A DNA stretch of 64,000 nucleotides from Chondrilla cf. caribensis. Lineage: Eukaryota > Porifera > Demospongiae > Chondrillida > Chondrillidae. The stretch covers positions 42,501 to 106,500 of the forward strand of contig OZ026554.1 of NCBI GenBank assembly GCA_964020155.1. The letters run 5' to 3'. The notes under the pieces are model-generated. The model was not told the origin of the DNA. It saw only the letters and a program-made list of their open reading frames with translations, and searched no databases. The position numbers were made by a program, and so were the translations under genes. Below, one piece after another: positions 11,002 through 23,164 of the stretch (its first letter is position 1; each line of letters opens with the position of its first letter).

Positions 11002-12768
11002 ATGGCTGCTGTACACATGTTTGTCCCGAGCAAGGAGATCTTCGATTTTATTTCTTCTGGAAATATAGAAGAACTGAAAAATTTTTCTTCTGAAGATTTG
11101 AAACCTTACTTGCCTTTTCTCGTTGGTTACACATATTCTACGGAACATGGGTCTAAAAACGCTCGCGTCTTGTCTACAATTGAAGAGATATTATTGGATA
11201 TCCCAGAGAGCTCGAGAGTTGCTTCTTACTTCAGCGCTGATTTCGATGCTATAAGAGAATTCGTTTTGAATGAAAAGCCTCCAGTGGCGACTGCTGGCTC
11301 CGGAAGTGTTCGGAGTTTCAGTGGAATCTGCGTGGACTTCGAAAAAGAGGACGTCCTTGGGAAGTTGAAGATACTTGTCAAAGAACTGTTGTACGTTATT
11401 AACCACTTGAAAACCAGCAAAAGTTCGGATAATTCTGAACTTCTGGAGTGCGACGGCCTCCGTTGGGAAATCGGTGACATGCTTTGCGTTCTAGTTCTGA
11501 AAATCTCCTCTCATTTTCCCCTGGTGAAGGTGGTAGAAGCATTACTTAAGACTCGCGAGTCCCTGAATACCATTATTCAGCTGGTTGCTAATCTTCCAAG
11601 CTCTTTTGATCAAGGTGAGTGAAGCTGAGATCTCCATTTTGACCCATTTGAGGTGAAATGTGCTTACCTGTAGTTGTCCAAACGCTTATTGTCAATGGAG
11701 AGTCTCAGGACGAGATATCCACGGCTGGGAGACAGCGAACACTTCTTCTGAGGCAGCTGTGTACCTTCAACCCCCATCGCACCCTCCTGGTGCAGCAGCT
11801 GGCACTGACCAATTTGAAGCAACCGTCTCTGGTTCTATATTTAGGATTGGACCAAGCTGGAAGGAATGAGGTGGGCGCAATTTCATTTATTTTTTTTTCT
11901 CAAAATTTGAAGCAGTTTCTATTGGACACACCAGGGAGATAACATGCTCAGTGATCCAGTTGTCATGGCAGCGAGTAGTTTGGTGTTGAAGGGTAGCAGT
12001 GACGTGAGGGCGTGGTTTGGTCAGTACATCAAACTGAATCAACACAAAGTGAGTACTCCATGCTGTGTGCTGTGCCCCTGGATTGGTGAAGTGTACTGAG
12101 TCAGATCAATGTAACATACTGGTCATTTTCCCTCAGTATCGCCGTGTGTTCCTGTCTGCCCTGACAGAGGTAAGGAAGTACTTGATATCTAAGCTGACCC
12201 AGTTTGAGGACAAAATGGAAAGTGCTCCCATACGTGATCATGGAGAGCAATCAGGTCCACCAGTAGCTGTAGGTACCCAACCTCTGTTGGAGAGAGGACC
12301 AACAGAAGAGGATATGGACACAGACAAGCTCCCAGAAGCCAAATCAACAGATGAAGAGGTGTACCCTTTCCCATTAGCCACGCCTCCATTATCTGATGTC
12401 AATTGTATGGAGCTGTCTCTGCTGATGAAGGTGTTCTGCGGCCTGAAACTGAGTGGGCTGTTTGTGTGGAAGTCTGAAGGCTACATAGTGCTCAGGATGA
12501 TGACTGGGCTGGTACCACCTCAAACTAATTGTGGGGTTAACCTCATTAAAGTGATGTTTGCCATTCTCCTGGCCTGTCCGTTTCTTATTAGGTGAGTGAA
12601 GCTAGTATTATATACTATCGCAGCAAAGGTCTCTTGTGATCACATTCATATCAACATGTCAAGCAATCCTCCTCTGCAGCACAAAAGCACGTGAAAGAGC
12701 TGTTTTAAGATGGTTCCACTGGCTTGTAGAGAACCAGCACAATTATGATAGGTGTGGTGTGGTGTGTA

Positions 12769-12827
<59 letters not shown>

Positions 12828-15660
12828 TGTTTATTGTTGACTGGGTCTGCTTGTTCAGAAATTCAAGAGGTACATCATACGGAGAGATGCTACTGATGGC
12901 AGCTATTCACTTTCAAGAGAGACAGATGTCTCAGATACAAGATCTGGTCTCAAGTACATTAGGATTTAGCGTGCAGGTATGTATGGTCCAGGGAAGTGTC
13001 TGGTCTGGATGTGGGGGTGTGGTCTTGATATAGGTGGCTGGTTTTGATAAGTGGTAGTGGTTTGGCAGTGTGGAAGTAATGCCTGTGTGTTCACTACTGG
13101 CCTGCTTTGGTTTTGATAGCATGCTGTTCGTCCTGGTAAGCACAGTGACATCAGGGAGCTGTTTCTGAGCGTGTTCAGTGAAGACATAGTCTGTACTCAA
13201 GCTCTACGAGTTCCCCCCACTCCGAGACTGAATGCTAAAATGACAGGATTCTACCCGATCCACTGCGTGTACAACCTGCTCAAGTCCCAGGCTTTCTCAA
13301 ACCATGCTATTCCAGTTACAGTGAGTTGTTGATAAAATAGAGTTGTCTATTTGGATTGACTCACTTGTGCCCTCTTACTCCTGGTAGTCATGGGTTTATG
13401 ATCAGATGTTGATGTCGAATGAGCCGATTCATCCCGTGCTCCCCCAACTTGTACAAGAGCTAGTGACTGCCATTTTGTCCCCACCAGCCCGAAGCATGTA
13501 TCAGGATTCTAAACCCGTTTTCAATCAGCCTCCTATTCCAGAGAGACAGTTGCTGTCAACACTGCAGTGTTCTGGACAACAGGAGCTTCCACTTGTCTCT
13601 CAGTCCTTGATTTTGTTCTATGTCCTTCTTCACCACCAAAAGTTGTTGAAGAACCTGAAAGCCTTCTCCACATGGACCAAGTCTTTCCCCCCATCATACT
13701 CCCCTCGTCTCCTCAGCACAATACCAGTCAAGTACCTTCTGGCACACATGAGGGGCCATCGTAGCGACTATGCCGTCCTGTACCCTTCCATTATGAAACT
13801 GGTAACCACTCATTTACCTCATGTTGCTATGGTAACATATTGGACCACAAATTTGAGTGGTAATCCTGGCTCTTTGAGCTATGACAGAGCTCCACCTCCT
13901 GACAGAGCTGGGAAGGGTGAGTGTGACATAACTTGTGCATACATTAGTGCTTCCTGTGATGATATTCATTGTCTTACAGTTCTGCACATGATGCACTCCT
14001 CGCCATCCAAGGTTCTGATGCTGGTTCGAAGCTTATCCCATTTGCAGCCCACCCTTCTCATACCTTACTCACAATATTTGTTGTCTACCTTGCCCCTCCT
14101 CCATGACAGCAATGTACCACGCCCTATCCAGGAAGGGGTGTGTCTACTTTGGCAAAAGCTTAACACAGTAATGACCGAAAGGTAAATTGTCTGCTGATGA
14201 CTGAGACGCACAGTGTGATGGCTGAGATGCACAGTGTGATGGCTGAGACGCACAGTGTGATGGCTAAGATGCACAGTGTGATGGCTGAGACGCACAGTGT
14301 GATGTTCAATATTCTATTTTTTTATCTTGTTAGCTTATGGGTGAATACTACCAATGCACTTTGTGATAAGAATGGAGTAAGGTATACAAGAGAAGATTTG
14401 GTTGAAGATCCTCTCCTAGTTCTAAAATGCAATCCCTCAGTATTTCAGTAAGTGCATCTGTTGGTGCTCCAGCTATCAGATGTCAGCACATCCTCAACTC
14501 ACTCCCTTCAGGTGCCCACCTTTACTAGAGGTCATTCTTCAAGTTCTCAATGGATTCATGTCTTTATCTCGTGTGTGGATTGAGGAACAAGGACACATCC
14601 AGAGTGTTGTCAGTAGCAACCAGCCAGGACCACAAGACCCCATGCTGTCAGATAAGGACACCATTGTCAGCAGTTATCAATCCCTCCAAGAAAGTGCTGT
14701 CGTTCAGATGCTGCTTGAGATCTGTCTCCATGGCAACATGGTGAGTGTTTCCTGCCAAGGAGAATTATAAGCTACTCTTCAACTGAGTATTATTGGTAGG
14801 GAGAGGAATCTTATGGACCGCTCTTGAGTATTCGTCGGGAATTGCACTGTATAGTGTGCTCATGCATCCACCAAATGTTCATAGCCAATCCCATGTTGGC
14901 CAAATTGGTTCATTTTCAGGTTTGTATACTGAGTTATGCCAAGCTGTTATACTGAGTTATGCCAACCTGTTATACTGAGTTATGTCAAGTTAATATACAC
15001 AGTTATATAATATTGCAATGTTTGTGTATGTTTTGTTTACTCTTTAACAAATAGGGATATCCCACTGCCTTGATTGAGATGATGGTGGATGGAGTGCCTT
15101 CAATGCACATTTGTTTAGACTTCATAGGAGAGCTACTGGACAAGCCGGAAGCGAAGAAACAAGTTAGTGATGTCCTACCACCCCATCACCTCAGTTGTTT
15201 TCTATAAAGTGTGTTCTTTTTGTTCCTGTAGCAATTTGGTTTGCAGTTGGCAGCACAGGTTCTTGCTCAGTACCCTCTGCCCACTACCACAGACACCACT
15301 CGACTCTTCATGAAGAAGCTCAACAGTTTGATGGGGACTGTCCCCCGCCAAGGACATGTTGACATGTTTGTTCCAATATTGCCTTTCTTGGTGTCTTTGT
15401 GCAAGGCTTTCCCACCACTTGTGGAAGAAGTTACAATGTTCCTTATTCGGTTGGGAAGATGTCATATTGTGGAGCCTGCAAATATGCAAAATAAGACATC
15501 AACTGAAAGTGCCTCTGTGAAAGTAGCTATGTCTATTCTTTTCAAAGACTGTGAGTCTTACGAAGAACATCAGGCAAGACGCGAAGAAAAAAGTGTTATC
15601 TCAGTTGCAATTGAACAAACATTCAAGCTAATTGCTGACAATGCAGTCTCCAGAGCGTAA
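11002..15660 (+). CDS. INTS2: Integrator complex subunit 2
   Basis: This is a core subunit of the Integrator complex, which cleaves snRNA 3' ends and attenuates paused RNA polymerase II in the nucleus. It starts at ATG 11002 and stops at 15658-15660. Segments line up in order with human INTS2: an N-terminal helical domain (11002-11620), SYGEMLLMAAIHFQER (12880), GFYPIHCVYNLLKSQAF (13247-13300), SNEPIHPVLPQLVQELV (13415), LIPYSQYLLSTLPLL (14060), LVEDPLLVLKC (14400), RCPPLLEVILQVLNGF (14512), VDGVPSMHICLDFIGELLD (15085) and FLVSLCKAFPPLVEE (15390). It looks full length. Three introns carry arrays, each starting near its donor: (TG)n at 12751, a 21-bp unit at 14204 and a 23-bp unit at 14926. 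Confidence 0.93.
12751..12826. repeat. (TG)n microsatellite in an INTS2 intron
   Basis: It follows the donor GATAG/GTGTGG almost directly. Confidence 0.95.
14204..14303. repeat. 21-bp intronic minisatellite, about 5 copies (INTS2)
   Basis: The unit GCTGAGACGCACAGTGTGAT plus G begins about 20 bases after the donor AAAG/GTAAAT at 14182. Confidence 0.9.
14926..15005. repeat. 23-bp intronic repeat, about 3 copies (INTS2)
   Basis: The unit is ATACTGAGTTATGCCAAGCT plus GTT. It starts five bases past the donor TTTTCAG/GTTTG; the exons join as LVHF-Q-GYP, as in human INTS2. Confidence 0.85.
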
Positions 15661-15860
15661 ATGTTTAATATTCATACATCAGAATTATTATTCGTACACG
15701 TGATTGGAATGGGCGTGAAGGGACAGTTCTAATTACAGGGTTCTCCTATCATAAAGGGTCACGGAAGGTACTATTTCAGTGGAGGCTCACATTATACCTT
15801 TTTTTGGTTATAAAGGTATTCTCTCGCGTTCAATCCCAGTCTCGACTATTCTAGAGGATT

Positions 15861-16900
15861 ATGTGGTCACGTACGTCTATTGTATCGCGCTATATAAGTG
15901 GTTCGTGCTACGCTTTATCTAACTGGACGACTCCTAGTACTCCGCCTGTCGTGGTACCCCAGAAGACACCCCTTCCTCCTAAAACACAGTACCAAACAGC
16001 ACAAGGGTTCAGGAAATCACTACCAACCACGAGACCTGCTGCAACCTCCCATACATTGAGTAAGTTTCTTTTGTTACCACATTTCTGATTGACGCGAGTT
16101 ATAATTCAAATTCTCCTTCTCTGTAACAGCCGTACCGGCACGTTTCAGTCATACAGATGTTCATGTTCCCGACTTTAGCGAATATCGGAGGACTAGTAAT
16201 GTAGATGCGAAGACTTCGAGTAGTGGTGACTTCAGTCGCCGGGCATTCACCTACCTGCTGGTAGCTGGCGGCGGAGTCGCTGCTGTACATGGGGCAAAGA
16301 ATGTTGCTGTGGACTTCTTGTCTACAATGAGCGCTTCTGCTGATGTATTAGCCATGGCCAAGATTGAAATAGACCTCTCAGCCATTCCAGAAGGTTTGTT
16401 TGGCCTTTGTCTGTAGTTAGTGTGCCTTTAGCCCGTCCGTGTAACTGGAACTTCAGCGTGTGATGGTTATTGGTCACTTTGTGATTATCCTTTTTCTAGG
16501 AAAGAATGTGGTGTTCAAGTGGAGAGGAAAACCTCTGTTTGTTCGTCATCGAACTCAGGAAGAGATTGATGAAGTGAACAGTGTTGATGTAGCTTCACTC
16601 AGAGACCCCCAAACTGACAGTGACAGGGTTGTTAAGCCAGAGTGGCTGATATTAGTAGGTGAGTGATCTAGTGTGCATTGACTCTGTCACAAGTCCACAG
16701 ATCTTTACTCCCTGACAGGAGTGTGCACACATCTCGGATGTGTACCCATTGCCAATGCTGGGGAGTTTGGGGGCTACTTCTGTCCTTGCCACGGATCTCA
16801 CTACGATGCCTCTGGCCGTATTAGGAAAGGACCAGCTCCTGCCAACCTGGAGGTCCCAACTTACGAGTTCCCAGCCGACAATGCCCTCGTAGTGGGCTGA
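15861..16900 (+). CDS. UQCRFS1: Ubiquinol-cytochrome c reductase iron-sulfur subunit (Rieske protein)
   Basis: This is the 2Fe-2S subunit of mitochondrial complex III, which passes electrons from ubiquinol to cytochrome c1. It starts at ATG 15861 ([15 protein letters not shown]), a basic, Ser/Arg-rich sequence suited to mitochondrial import. The next exon has [16 protein letters not shown] and one transmembrane segment ([16 protein letters not shown]), then the hinge ([14 protein letters not shown]), [13 protein letters not shown] and the Rieske fold. The cluster-binding boxes are CTHLGC (16713) and CPCHGSHYD (16775), both intact. The stop is at 16898-16900. Four exons are visible. INTS2 ends 200 bp upstream; the Schlafen-like gene converges on its 3' end. 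Confidence 0.96.
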
Positions 16901-17040
16901 TTGCTGCCAGTGACATGTTATGTACTACACTAACTTATTATTTGTTGCAATGTAGCCTGTATGTACGTATGTATGTATTATGAATGTATTCTGTCTATCA
17001 TTATCAGTTAACATGTCGTCAAGTAATGAAATGGATGTTG

Positions 17041-18191
17041 TTATTTTTGCTTGCTGAGAGCAGCTATTTCTTGTCTAGTTAGGTCAACAACATCTTGATA
17101 GGTGAGCTGTTGGGTTAGGGTAATTGTCAACAGACAGACCATCAAGTGCTTAGCCTCCACAAGTGTTGTACTCACCGGTATCAGAGAAGCTGTCAGTCTC
17201 ATGTAAGCGGTTCCCTCTTCATCTTGGTAATAAGGATGTAGATCAATGGGGGAGGTTGGTTGAAATGGATGGACCGTTATCTTAGCCACATAGCAAGGCA
17301 GCTTGACTCCCTGTGACTCCAGGTTCAATGGATAAATCTAAAATGCACAACATGGGTGTAATAACTGTACCTTGTTTTTCAGATCTTGAGCATTCTTCTC
17401 ACACCAACAGAGCTGGTAATCGTTACCAATCATGTGAGGGACACGATGCTGTCCCAAGTTCTGAGGGGAATCCTCTCCATGGTACTCATCAAGTGCCTTG
17501 TCAGCACTGCACAGAAAACCAACCATTGATGATAGTCACCAGTTGAATCAGTATCAAAGAGCAGCTGTAAAGCTCCTCCAGAACCTCAGTTTGAGACGTC
17601 TGTGATTCTCCATTTCAACTTCAGGCACTGATACATTTCCAATAGCAGGGATGAACTTCATCTGTTAGTATGTGATCAGCAAGAACATGCAATAGCTTGA
17701 ACAGCAAAGCATCAAAGGCAAATACGTAAATATAGTTTGCTGGAAGTAGTGAGCAAACATAATTACTCACATCCCACAATTCCCTTCTCACAGGAGGTGA
17801 ATACAGAGACAGTGTGTGACTGATGGATTGTATCAAGTGGTCAAGCTGTTCGTTGGTATAAGTGAGTCCCAGGACACGACCGTTGTCGCCCACTCCAATA
17901 TACACAGCCCCGCCTTCTCCAGTGTTCAAGAACCCACAAAGCGCCCTACAGACACCAAGTGAACAGGTTGCTGTTTTTACTGTATAAAGAACGTACATTG
18001 CGGCAGTGCAAATACCTTGAGATCGCTGACTGTGTCTTCATGCCTTTCGAAGGTTTGAGCCACGGTGGAATATCTCTGCCGGAAATGTTCTTGTGGCCTT
18101 TAAACTCTGTCTGTCTATCTTCTCGAAGAAGCACTTCACTGCCAATAACATAGTACATAATATTTTTGAACCGTACGAACACCCAAACCAT
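17041..18191 (-). CDS. Schlafen-like protein with AlbA_2 domain
   Basis: The start chosen is ATG at 18191 (MVWVFVRFKN), since an upstream in-frame candidate is only a GTG. Exon 1 (18016-18191) contains REDRQTEFKGH and exon 2 (17771-17945) FLNTGEGGAVYIGVGDNGRV, the two hallmark motifs of the Schlafen AlbA_2 (divergent AAA_4) domain. In Schlafens this domain belongs to the RNA-binding/nuclease core. Later exons are less conserved, with HRVPHMIGNDYQLCWCEKN near 17430, and the stop is at 17041. The protein is short, like vertebrate SLFNL1, and lacks the helicase part of long Schlafens. It diverges from SSR1 across 276 bp. The family call is good; the cellular role is unknown. Confidence 0.78.
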
Positions 18192-18467
18192 GTAAGAGAA
18201 GTGTCTTTTGGAAACTTGTTTCACTCTTGAACCCTGCAGTTCTCGAACGATGAACGGTGTCTGCTCGGGAGCTAGAGGATCAGCTGGGTATGCTGTCTTA
18301 GTCTATAGTCACGTGTTATACACGTGATCACTTGGTTGCCGACAAAGTTCTTTGTCAATCGTCCAAGAAGAATCGTTCTGGTACAGCCTCTAAAGTGGGG
18401 GGATAGACTATAGACTAACAGGTGGCAGGCAATATATGTTTATTGTCCTTTTGTCACACGATCAACT
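18192..18467. promoter_or_regulatory. Divergent promoter region, Schlafen-like gene / SSR1
   Basis: 276 bp lie between opposite start codons. It contains GTCACGTGTTATACACGTGATC near 18309-18330, an inverted repeat with two CACGTG E-boxes, the best regulatory candidate seen here. CACGTG is bound by MYC/USF/TFE3-type bHLH factors. Confidence 0.5.
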
Positions 18468-20236
18468 ATGACCGCTATAGCAAGAACCGTAGGATATGTT
18501 TGTTTACTTCTTCTATGTGGAACGTCTCTATATTTGAGAGCAGGTCGGTTAGGAGAGAAGATGGGTTCTCGCTAAGTGTGTTATACTGTTATTCTGTGTC
18601 CATGTTAGGTCCGACACTTGTGGTAGGAGACGACGATGTAATAGGAGAGGATGTCATGGACGATGAAGAAGCCGAGGTGATGGACGAAACCGAGGAGGTT
18701 CGTGGCTACTGGTAGTACGTGTACTCGTTCAATAGCGCATTGGCCGTGATGACCGTCGATCACATCTGTCAATCCAATGAGATCTGTGATTACACTTGTC
18801 GCAACAGGTTCTGAGCCATGCGGCTATCCTCCACGACCGAGTATTCCAGTAACTGATCAATTATGAGTTGACTGTTGTTGTTTTGCCGTTCTTGTCCAGG
18901 AGGAGGACAGTGGTGATCCTGTTGACGCGCCCAGTGGAGAAGAAGGCCTAACGCCTCCCTCTGAAGGCGAAGCTGAGGAGATCGAAGAGATAGGACCATC
19001 TCCAAACGCGAACTTTGTCGTCATCTTCAACAGCAAAAGAACTGCAGGTAAAGGATGCTGTACTTTGTGTGTCAATATTCCCTGCTGAGGTGAGCTAAAG
19101 CACCGTGTATGCGCGAATGTAGGTACCACTGATTTGGTTGCTGGAGAGGTCACAGCTGCGCTGATTGGGCTCAGCAATGAAGGTGACAAAGACTTTATCA
19201 TCACATCAATCGAAGGCTCTTTGAGGTTTCCACAAGACTTCAGTTACTACATTCAGAATGTGAGGTTTCATGTTGTTTGCCTGATGTGTGAGTGCGTGTG
19301 CAGTATTAGTGATGGTAGAGGCACACCCCTAGGATTACACTGACTGCTTTACCTGATACTGAACAGTGTTTGTGTGTGGACTGTCAGCTGTATCTATATG
19401 AGGGGTGACGTTGCTGGGAGGGATCATTGTGTGTGATGCATGCGCATGCATGTGTGTATCCTTCTCTGTGTGCAATGTTTGCTTAAGTATTATCTGTGTG
19501 ATAGTAGAAACAACAGTGAAAAAAATTTCTATGACTTTTCTCTTACCTTACTGTCCAGTTCTCAGTTATTTACTATGAGCAGTATGTCTCACCAGAAACA
19601 GACGCTTCATTTGTGTACTCGTTCCAACCCAGTGAGATGTTCACTTCCAGGTCTTTCGGATTTGTAATTAATGTCTATTATAAAGACACTGTGAGTCCAC
19701 CCAGCCCTTACCCCTGTTCTTGGCACTAAATCTGTTCCTTCATCATGTAGGATGACAAGGAGTTCCGTACAGCTGTCTTCAACGACACTGTCAACATCAT
19801 TGAGATCGAGGAGGGGTTTGATGGGGAGACGTTCTTCATGTACATATTCATGATATCTGGGCTCTGTTTATTAATGTTTATTGCTCATTACGTCTACACC
19901 ACAGTGTGGGGCAAGGTGGGTGGTTTGTTTGAGGCGAGATACTTTGGCTAGTTGGTGTATTGTCAGTGTCATGTCTTGTAGGGAGGAACCAGTGCTAAAA
20001 AGCCACAAATCGAGAGAGGGACACAGGGAAAGGATGAAGTGGATTATTCGTGGCTTCCAGCAGGCACTGTCCCCACGCCAAGTGAGCACATGATAATTCA
20101 TCCATGATGTCCTTCTCAGTGATGTGGTTTGTTGCATTCTTCAACAGAGAAGAGTCCCAAACCGCGTGCTAGCCCTAAGCCAGGAAGTCCCAAATCGGAA
20201 GGTAGCCCAAGAAAAAGAAAATCACCACCTTCTTAG
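18468..20236 (+). CDS. SSR1: Translocon-associated protein subunit alpha (TRAP-alpha)
   Basis: This is a subunit of the TRAP complex, which sits beside Sec61 in the ER membrane and helps some substrates enter. It starts at ATG 18468. The first exon is a signal peptide (MTAIARTVGYVCLLLLCGTS), spliced in phase to an acidic luminal N-terminus rich in Asp/Glu (18610-19010). The conserved luminal domain follows (FVVIFNSKRTAG, TSIEGSLRFPQDFSYYIQN, EMFTSRSFGFVINVYYKD), then a single transmembrane segment (FFMYIFMISGLCLLMFIAHY, 19840) and a basic cytosolic tail ending PRKRKSPPS. The stop is at 20234-20236. Domain order and tail match TRAP-alpha. NDRG follows 155 bp downstream. Confidence 0.94.
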
Positions 20237-20391
20237 AACATTACTAGGTGCATTAGAGAATTTTGTTTGCTATTCACATTCTCAATTATGATTCTCAGAA
20301 ATTGGAAGGTTACCGAGCAGCCATTTTATTAGGATTTCCAGTATAATCGGCAGCTGCTGGAGCGGCGGAATTTATTCCTTAGACGGCTGTA

Positions 20392-22766
20392 ATGGCAGAG
20401 GAATCAGAATTGCCGTTCGCGGGTGAAGGAGAGAGTTTAGTGGTTGTGGGGAAGACTATTAAGTCTGCTGAAGAACTGGCTCTAATAGAAAGTCGTATTG
20501 AAACCCAGACATTCGAACCTTCAAACGTGGTGAGTATATTACGAGGCATTCATTTTTCAACGGGTTAAATCGTTTCTTTTTCCATAGGAAATCGTGGAAT
20601 TAGATACGAACTTTGGTCTTGTAGTGGTGGCCATTCAGGGGGACAAGAGTAAGCCCGCTATTGTCACGTATCACGAAGCAGGAGTCAACTGTGAGTGTGT
20701 TGGTGTGGGCCAACTGTGTGCTGGTGTGGGCCAACTGTGAGTGTGCTGGTGTGGGCCAACTGTGTACTGGTGTGGGTCAACTGTGAGTGTGCTGGTGTGG
20801 GTCAACTGTGAGTGTGCTGGTGTGGGTCAACTGTGTACTGGTGTGGGTCAACTGTGAGTGTGCTGGTGTGGGTCAACTGTGAGTGTGCTGGTGTGGGCCA
20901 ACTGTGTGCTGGTGTGGGCCAACTGTGAGTGTGCTGGTGTGGGTCAACTGTGAATGTGCTGGTGTGGGCCAACTGTGAGTGTGCTGGTGTGGGCCAACTG
21001 TGAGTGTGCTGGTGTGGGCCAACTGTGAATGTACTGGTGTGGGTCAACTGTGAATGTACTGGTGTGGGTCAACTGTGAATGTACTGGTGTGGGTCAACTG
21101 TGAGTGTGCTGGTGTGGGCCAACTGTGAATGTACTGGTGTGGGTCAACTGTGAATGTACTGGTGTGGGCCAACTGTGAATGTACTGGTGTGGGCCAACTG
21201 TGAGTGTGCTGGTGTGGGCCAACTGTGAGTGTGCTGGTGTGGGCCAACTGTGAATGTACTGGTGTGGGTCAACTGTGAGTGTGCTGGTGTGGGTCAACTG
21301 TGAATGTACTGGTGTGGGCCAACTGTGAGTGAGCTGGTGTGGGCCAACTGTGAATGTGCTGGTGTGGGTCAACTGTGAGTGTGCTGGTGTGGGTCAACTG
21401 TGAGTGTGCTGGTGTGGGTCACCATATGCTCTGTTTCATTCCCTTTCTTGTAGATGCCACTTGTTTTGGTAGTTTTCTGAAAAATTCAGATGTCTTGGAG
21501 CTGCTCCAGTATTTCTGTGTGTATCATGTGACAGCTCCTGGACAGCAGAGAGGAGCTCCGGCTTGGAATGGGCCGTGAGTTCACTGTCTAGGTATCCCTT
21601 GTAGCACTGGTGTCACTGCTGGGCCACCACCACCTGCAGGTACCCAACCATCACCCAGCTTGCTGAACAGGTGTTTGAAATAGTCAGTCATTATCAGCTA
21701 AGCTATATCGTTGGATTTGGAATTGGTCTTGGAGCTAATGTTCTTGCCAGATTTGGTGTATGTCTCCACTCTGTCCCCAGTGGTAGCCTTCCTTCACTTG
21801 TAGTTTGTGATTCTATAGATGTTGTACCCTGACCTTGTCAGAGGACTTGTTTTGGTCAGATTGAGCCCTTCAGAGGCTACAGGGTCAATTCGAGATTGGA
21901 TTGCTGCTAAAGTATTTATGTGTGCCATAATAGACACTATGTGTGTACATGTATGAGCGCATGCACGTGTGTGTGGCACACTGTGTTGTGTTGGTTCATA
22001 CTCTTGACTGTTATGGACAAACTTTTTAATTATGACTGTATATTAGATGTCAGGGTGGGTTTTGAAACACGATTTTTCAGGAGAGAAACTGGCAGACATT
22101 ATAGCCGAAAGGTTTGGAGTGAGTTCGTAGTTCACATTAGACTAGTGTGGCCACACCCACTAACCTTCATTTGGCATGTCATGGTTTGTAGAGATCCAGT
22201 GAAATAGCAGATGTGTTCCACAAGTACCACAGTAGAATGCATCTACAGACTCTTCCCAATGTGTGTCTACTCTTGACTGAGTACAACAATCGCAGTAGTA
22301 TCTCTGACGAAATTGTAGATTTACTGAAGTGTAACTGCTTGTTTGTCACTGAGGAAGGCACCTCTCGAGCAAAGGAAATGGTATGTGATTTAATGCATGT
22401 GTGTGCAGTAGGTTTGATGACTCATGTACATGTACTTTTTAGGAGGAAATAGTCTCCAAAATGGACCACTCCAAAGTAAACATTCTCAGTTTGAAGAGCA
22501 GCAAAGACCAGCCAATATTAGAGGAGCACCCAAGTAAAATAGCAACTGCTCTCAGATTGTTCCTCCAAGGGTTAGGGTTTGGTGAGTTGATGTGAGCTGT
22601 CATGTGCTGTTTCTTTGACAACACTACCCTTGTGTCCCTTCCCCCTTTCTATCCAGCAAGTTCTCTCGGTCTGCTTCACTCAGAGAGCACTGTGGGGAAG
22701 GAGTTGTTGAGGCAAACCTCGCTGACGGAAACAGGAAAAGACCTCGTTGCTAGCTCTGAACACTAA
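20392..22766 (+). CDS. NDRG: NDRG (N-myc downstream-regulated) family protein
   Basis: This family has an alpha/beta-hydrolase fold that lacks a working catalytic triad; animal members act in stress response, differentiation and endosomal traffic. It starts at ATG 20392. Family landmarks are TNFGLVVVAIQGDK, PAIVTYHEAGVNYATCFGSF (joined over the array-filled intron), VYHVTAPGQQRGAP, YPTITQLAEQVFEIV, IVGFGIGLGANVLARF (where active hydrolases have the nucleophile elbow) and LLTEYNNRSSI. It ends near 22766 after TSLTETGKDLVASSEH. Humans have four paralogues (NDRG1-4); from these motifs I cannot say which is closest. The second intron is almost wholly a 25-bp minisatellite whose unit contains the exon end and splice donor. 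Confidence 0.9.
20688..21420. repeat. 25-bp minisatellite built on a splice donor (NDRG intron)
   Basis: About 28 units of AACTGTGAGTGTGCTGGTGT plus GGGCC or GGGTC (some are 21 bp). The true exon end is GGAGTCAACT/GTGAGTG; array units repeat GTCAACTGTGAGTG, so coding bases and donor were duplicated together. About half the units keep GTGAG; others carry GTGAAT or lose the donor. Confidence 0.95.
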
Positions 22767-23164
22767 CCCTTTGAACACCTATCTGGCTTCATCACAGTGC
22801 ACGTGTATCATGAATGTAATCTATACATAACAATGAATAATGAATTATCTACGAATATTAATGAAGATAGCCTGCGCACGGGTGTGGTCGCGTGGGTCTC
22901 TCGCATTCTTCGGATGCCGTTTTGCTACCCGTGGTCAGTGTCGTAGACTTGCTCTACCTAAATCGTCTCCCGATTATCAGTCTTGAAGATCTAGACCACC
23001 TGTCGTATCGCTCCACACATTTATCGCCTTTAAAAGTAAGCCATACTTGCTCGCTCGTGTGGTACCTTCTAGCATCTAAGACTGGATTAGTTGATTATAT
23101 CTGTATTTCATCTTGCACTCAGTACGTCTTCCGGTGCTGCTAGCTGATATCGACCAGGGTTGTG
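22767..23164. other. NDRG to CCDC102A intergenic stretch
   Basis: It should contain the NDRG 3' end and the promoter and 5' leader of the next gene. Several short open frames run through it but none resembles a protein, and an in-frame TAG at 23141 blocks extension of the CCDC102A start upstream. Confidence 0.4.

Noticed and set aside
18192..18224. GTG start extending the Schlafen-like protein upstream
   Set aside because: A plain ATG at 18191 in the same frame is more likely in an animal gene.
22892..23143. 83-codon frame before the CCDC102A-like start
   Set aside because: No family resemblance, and it is out of frame with the real exon; probably 5' leader or promoter.
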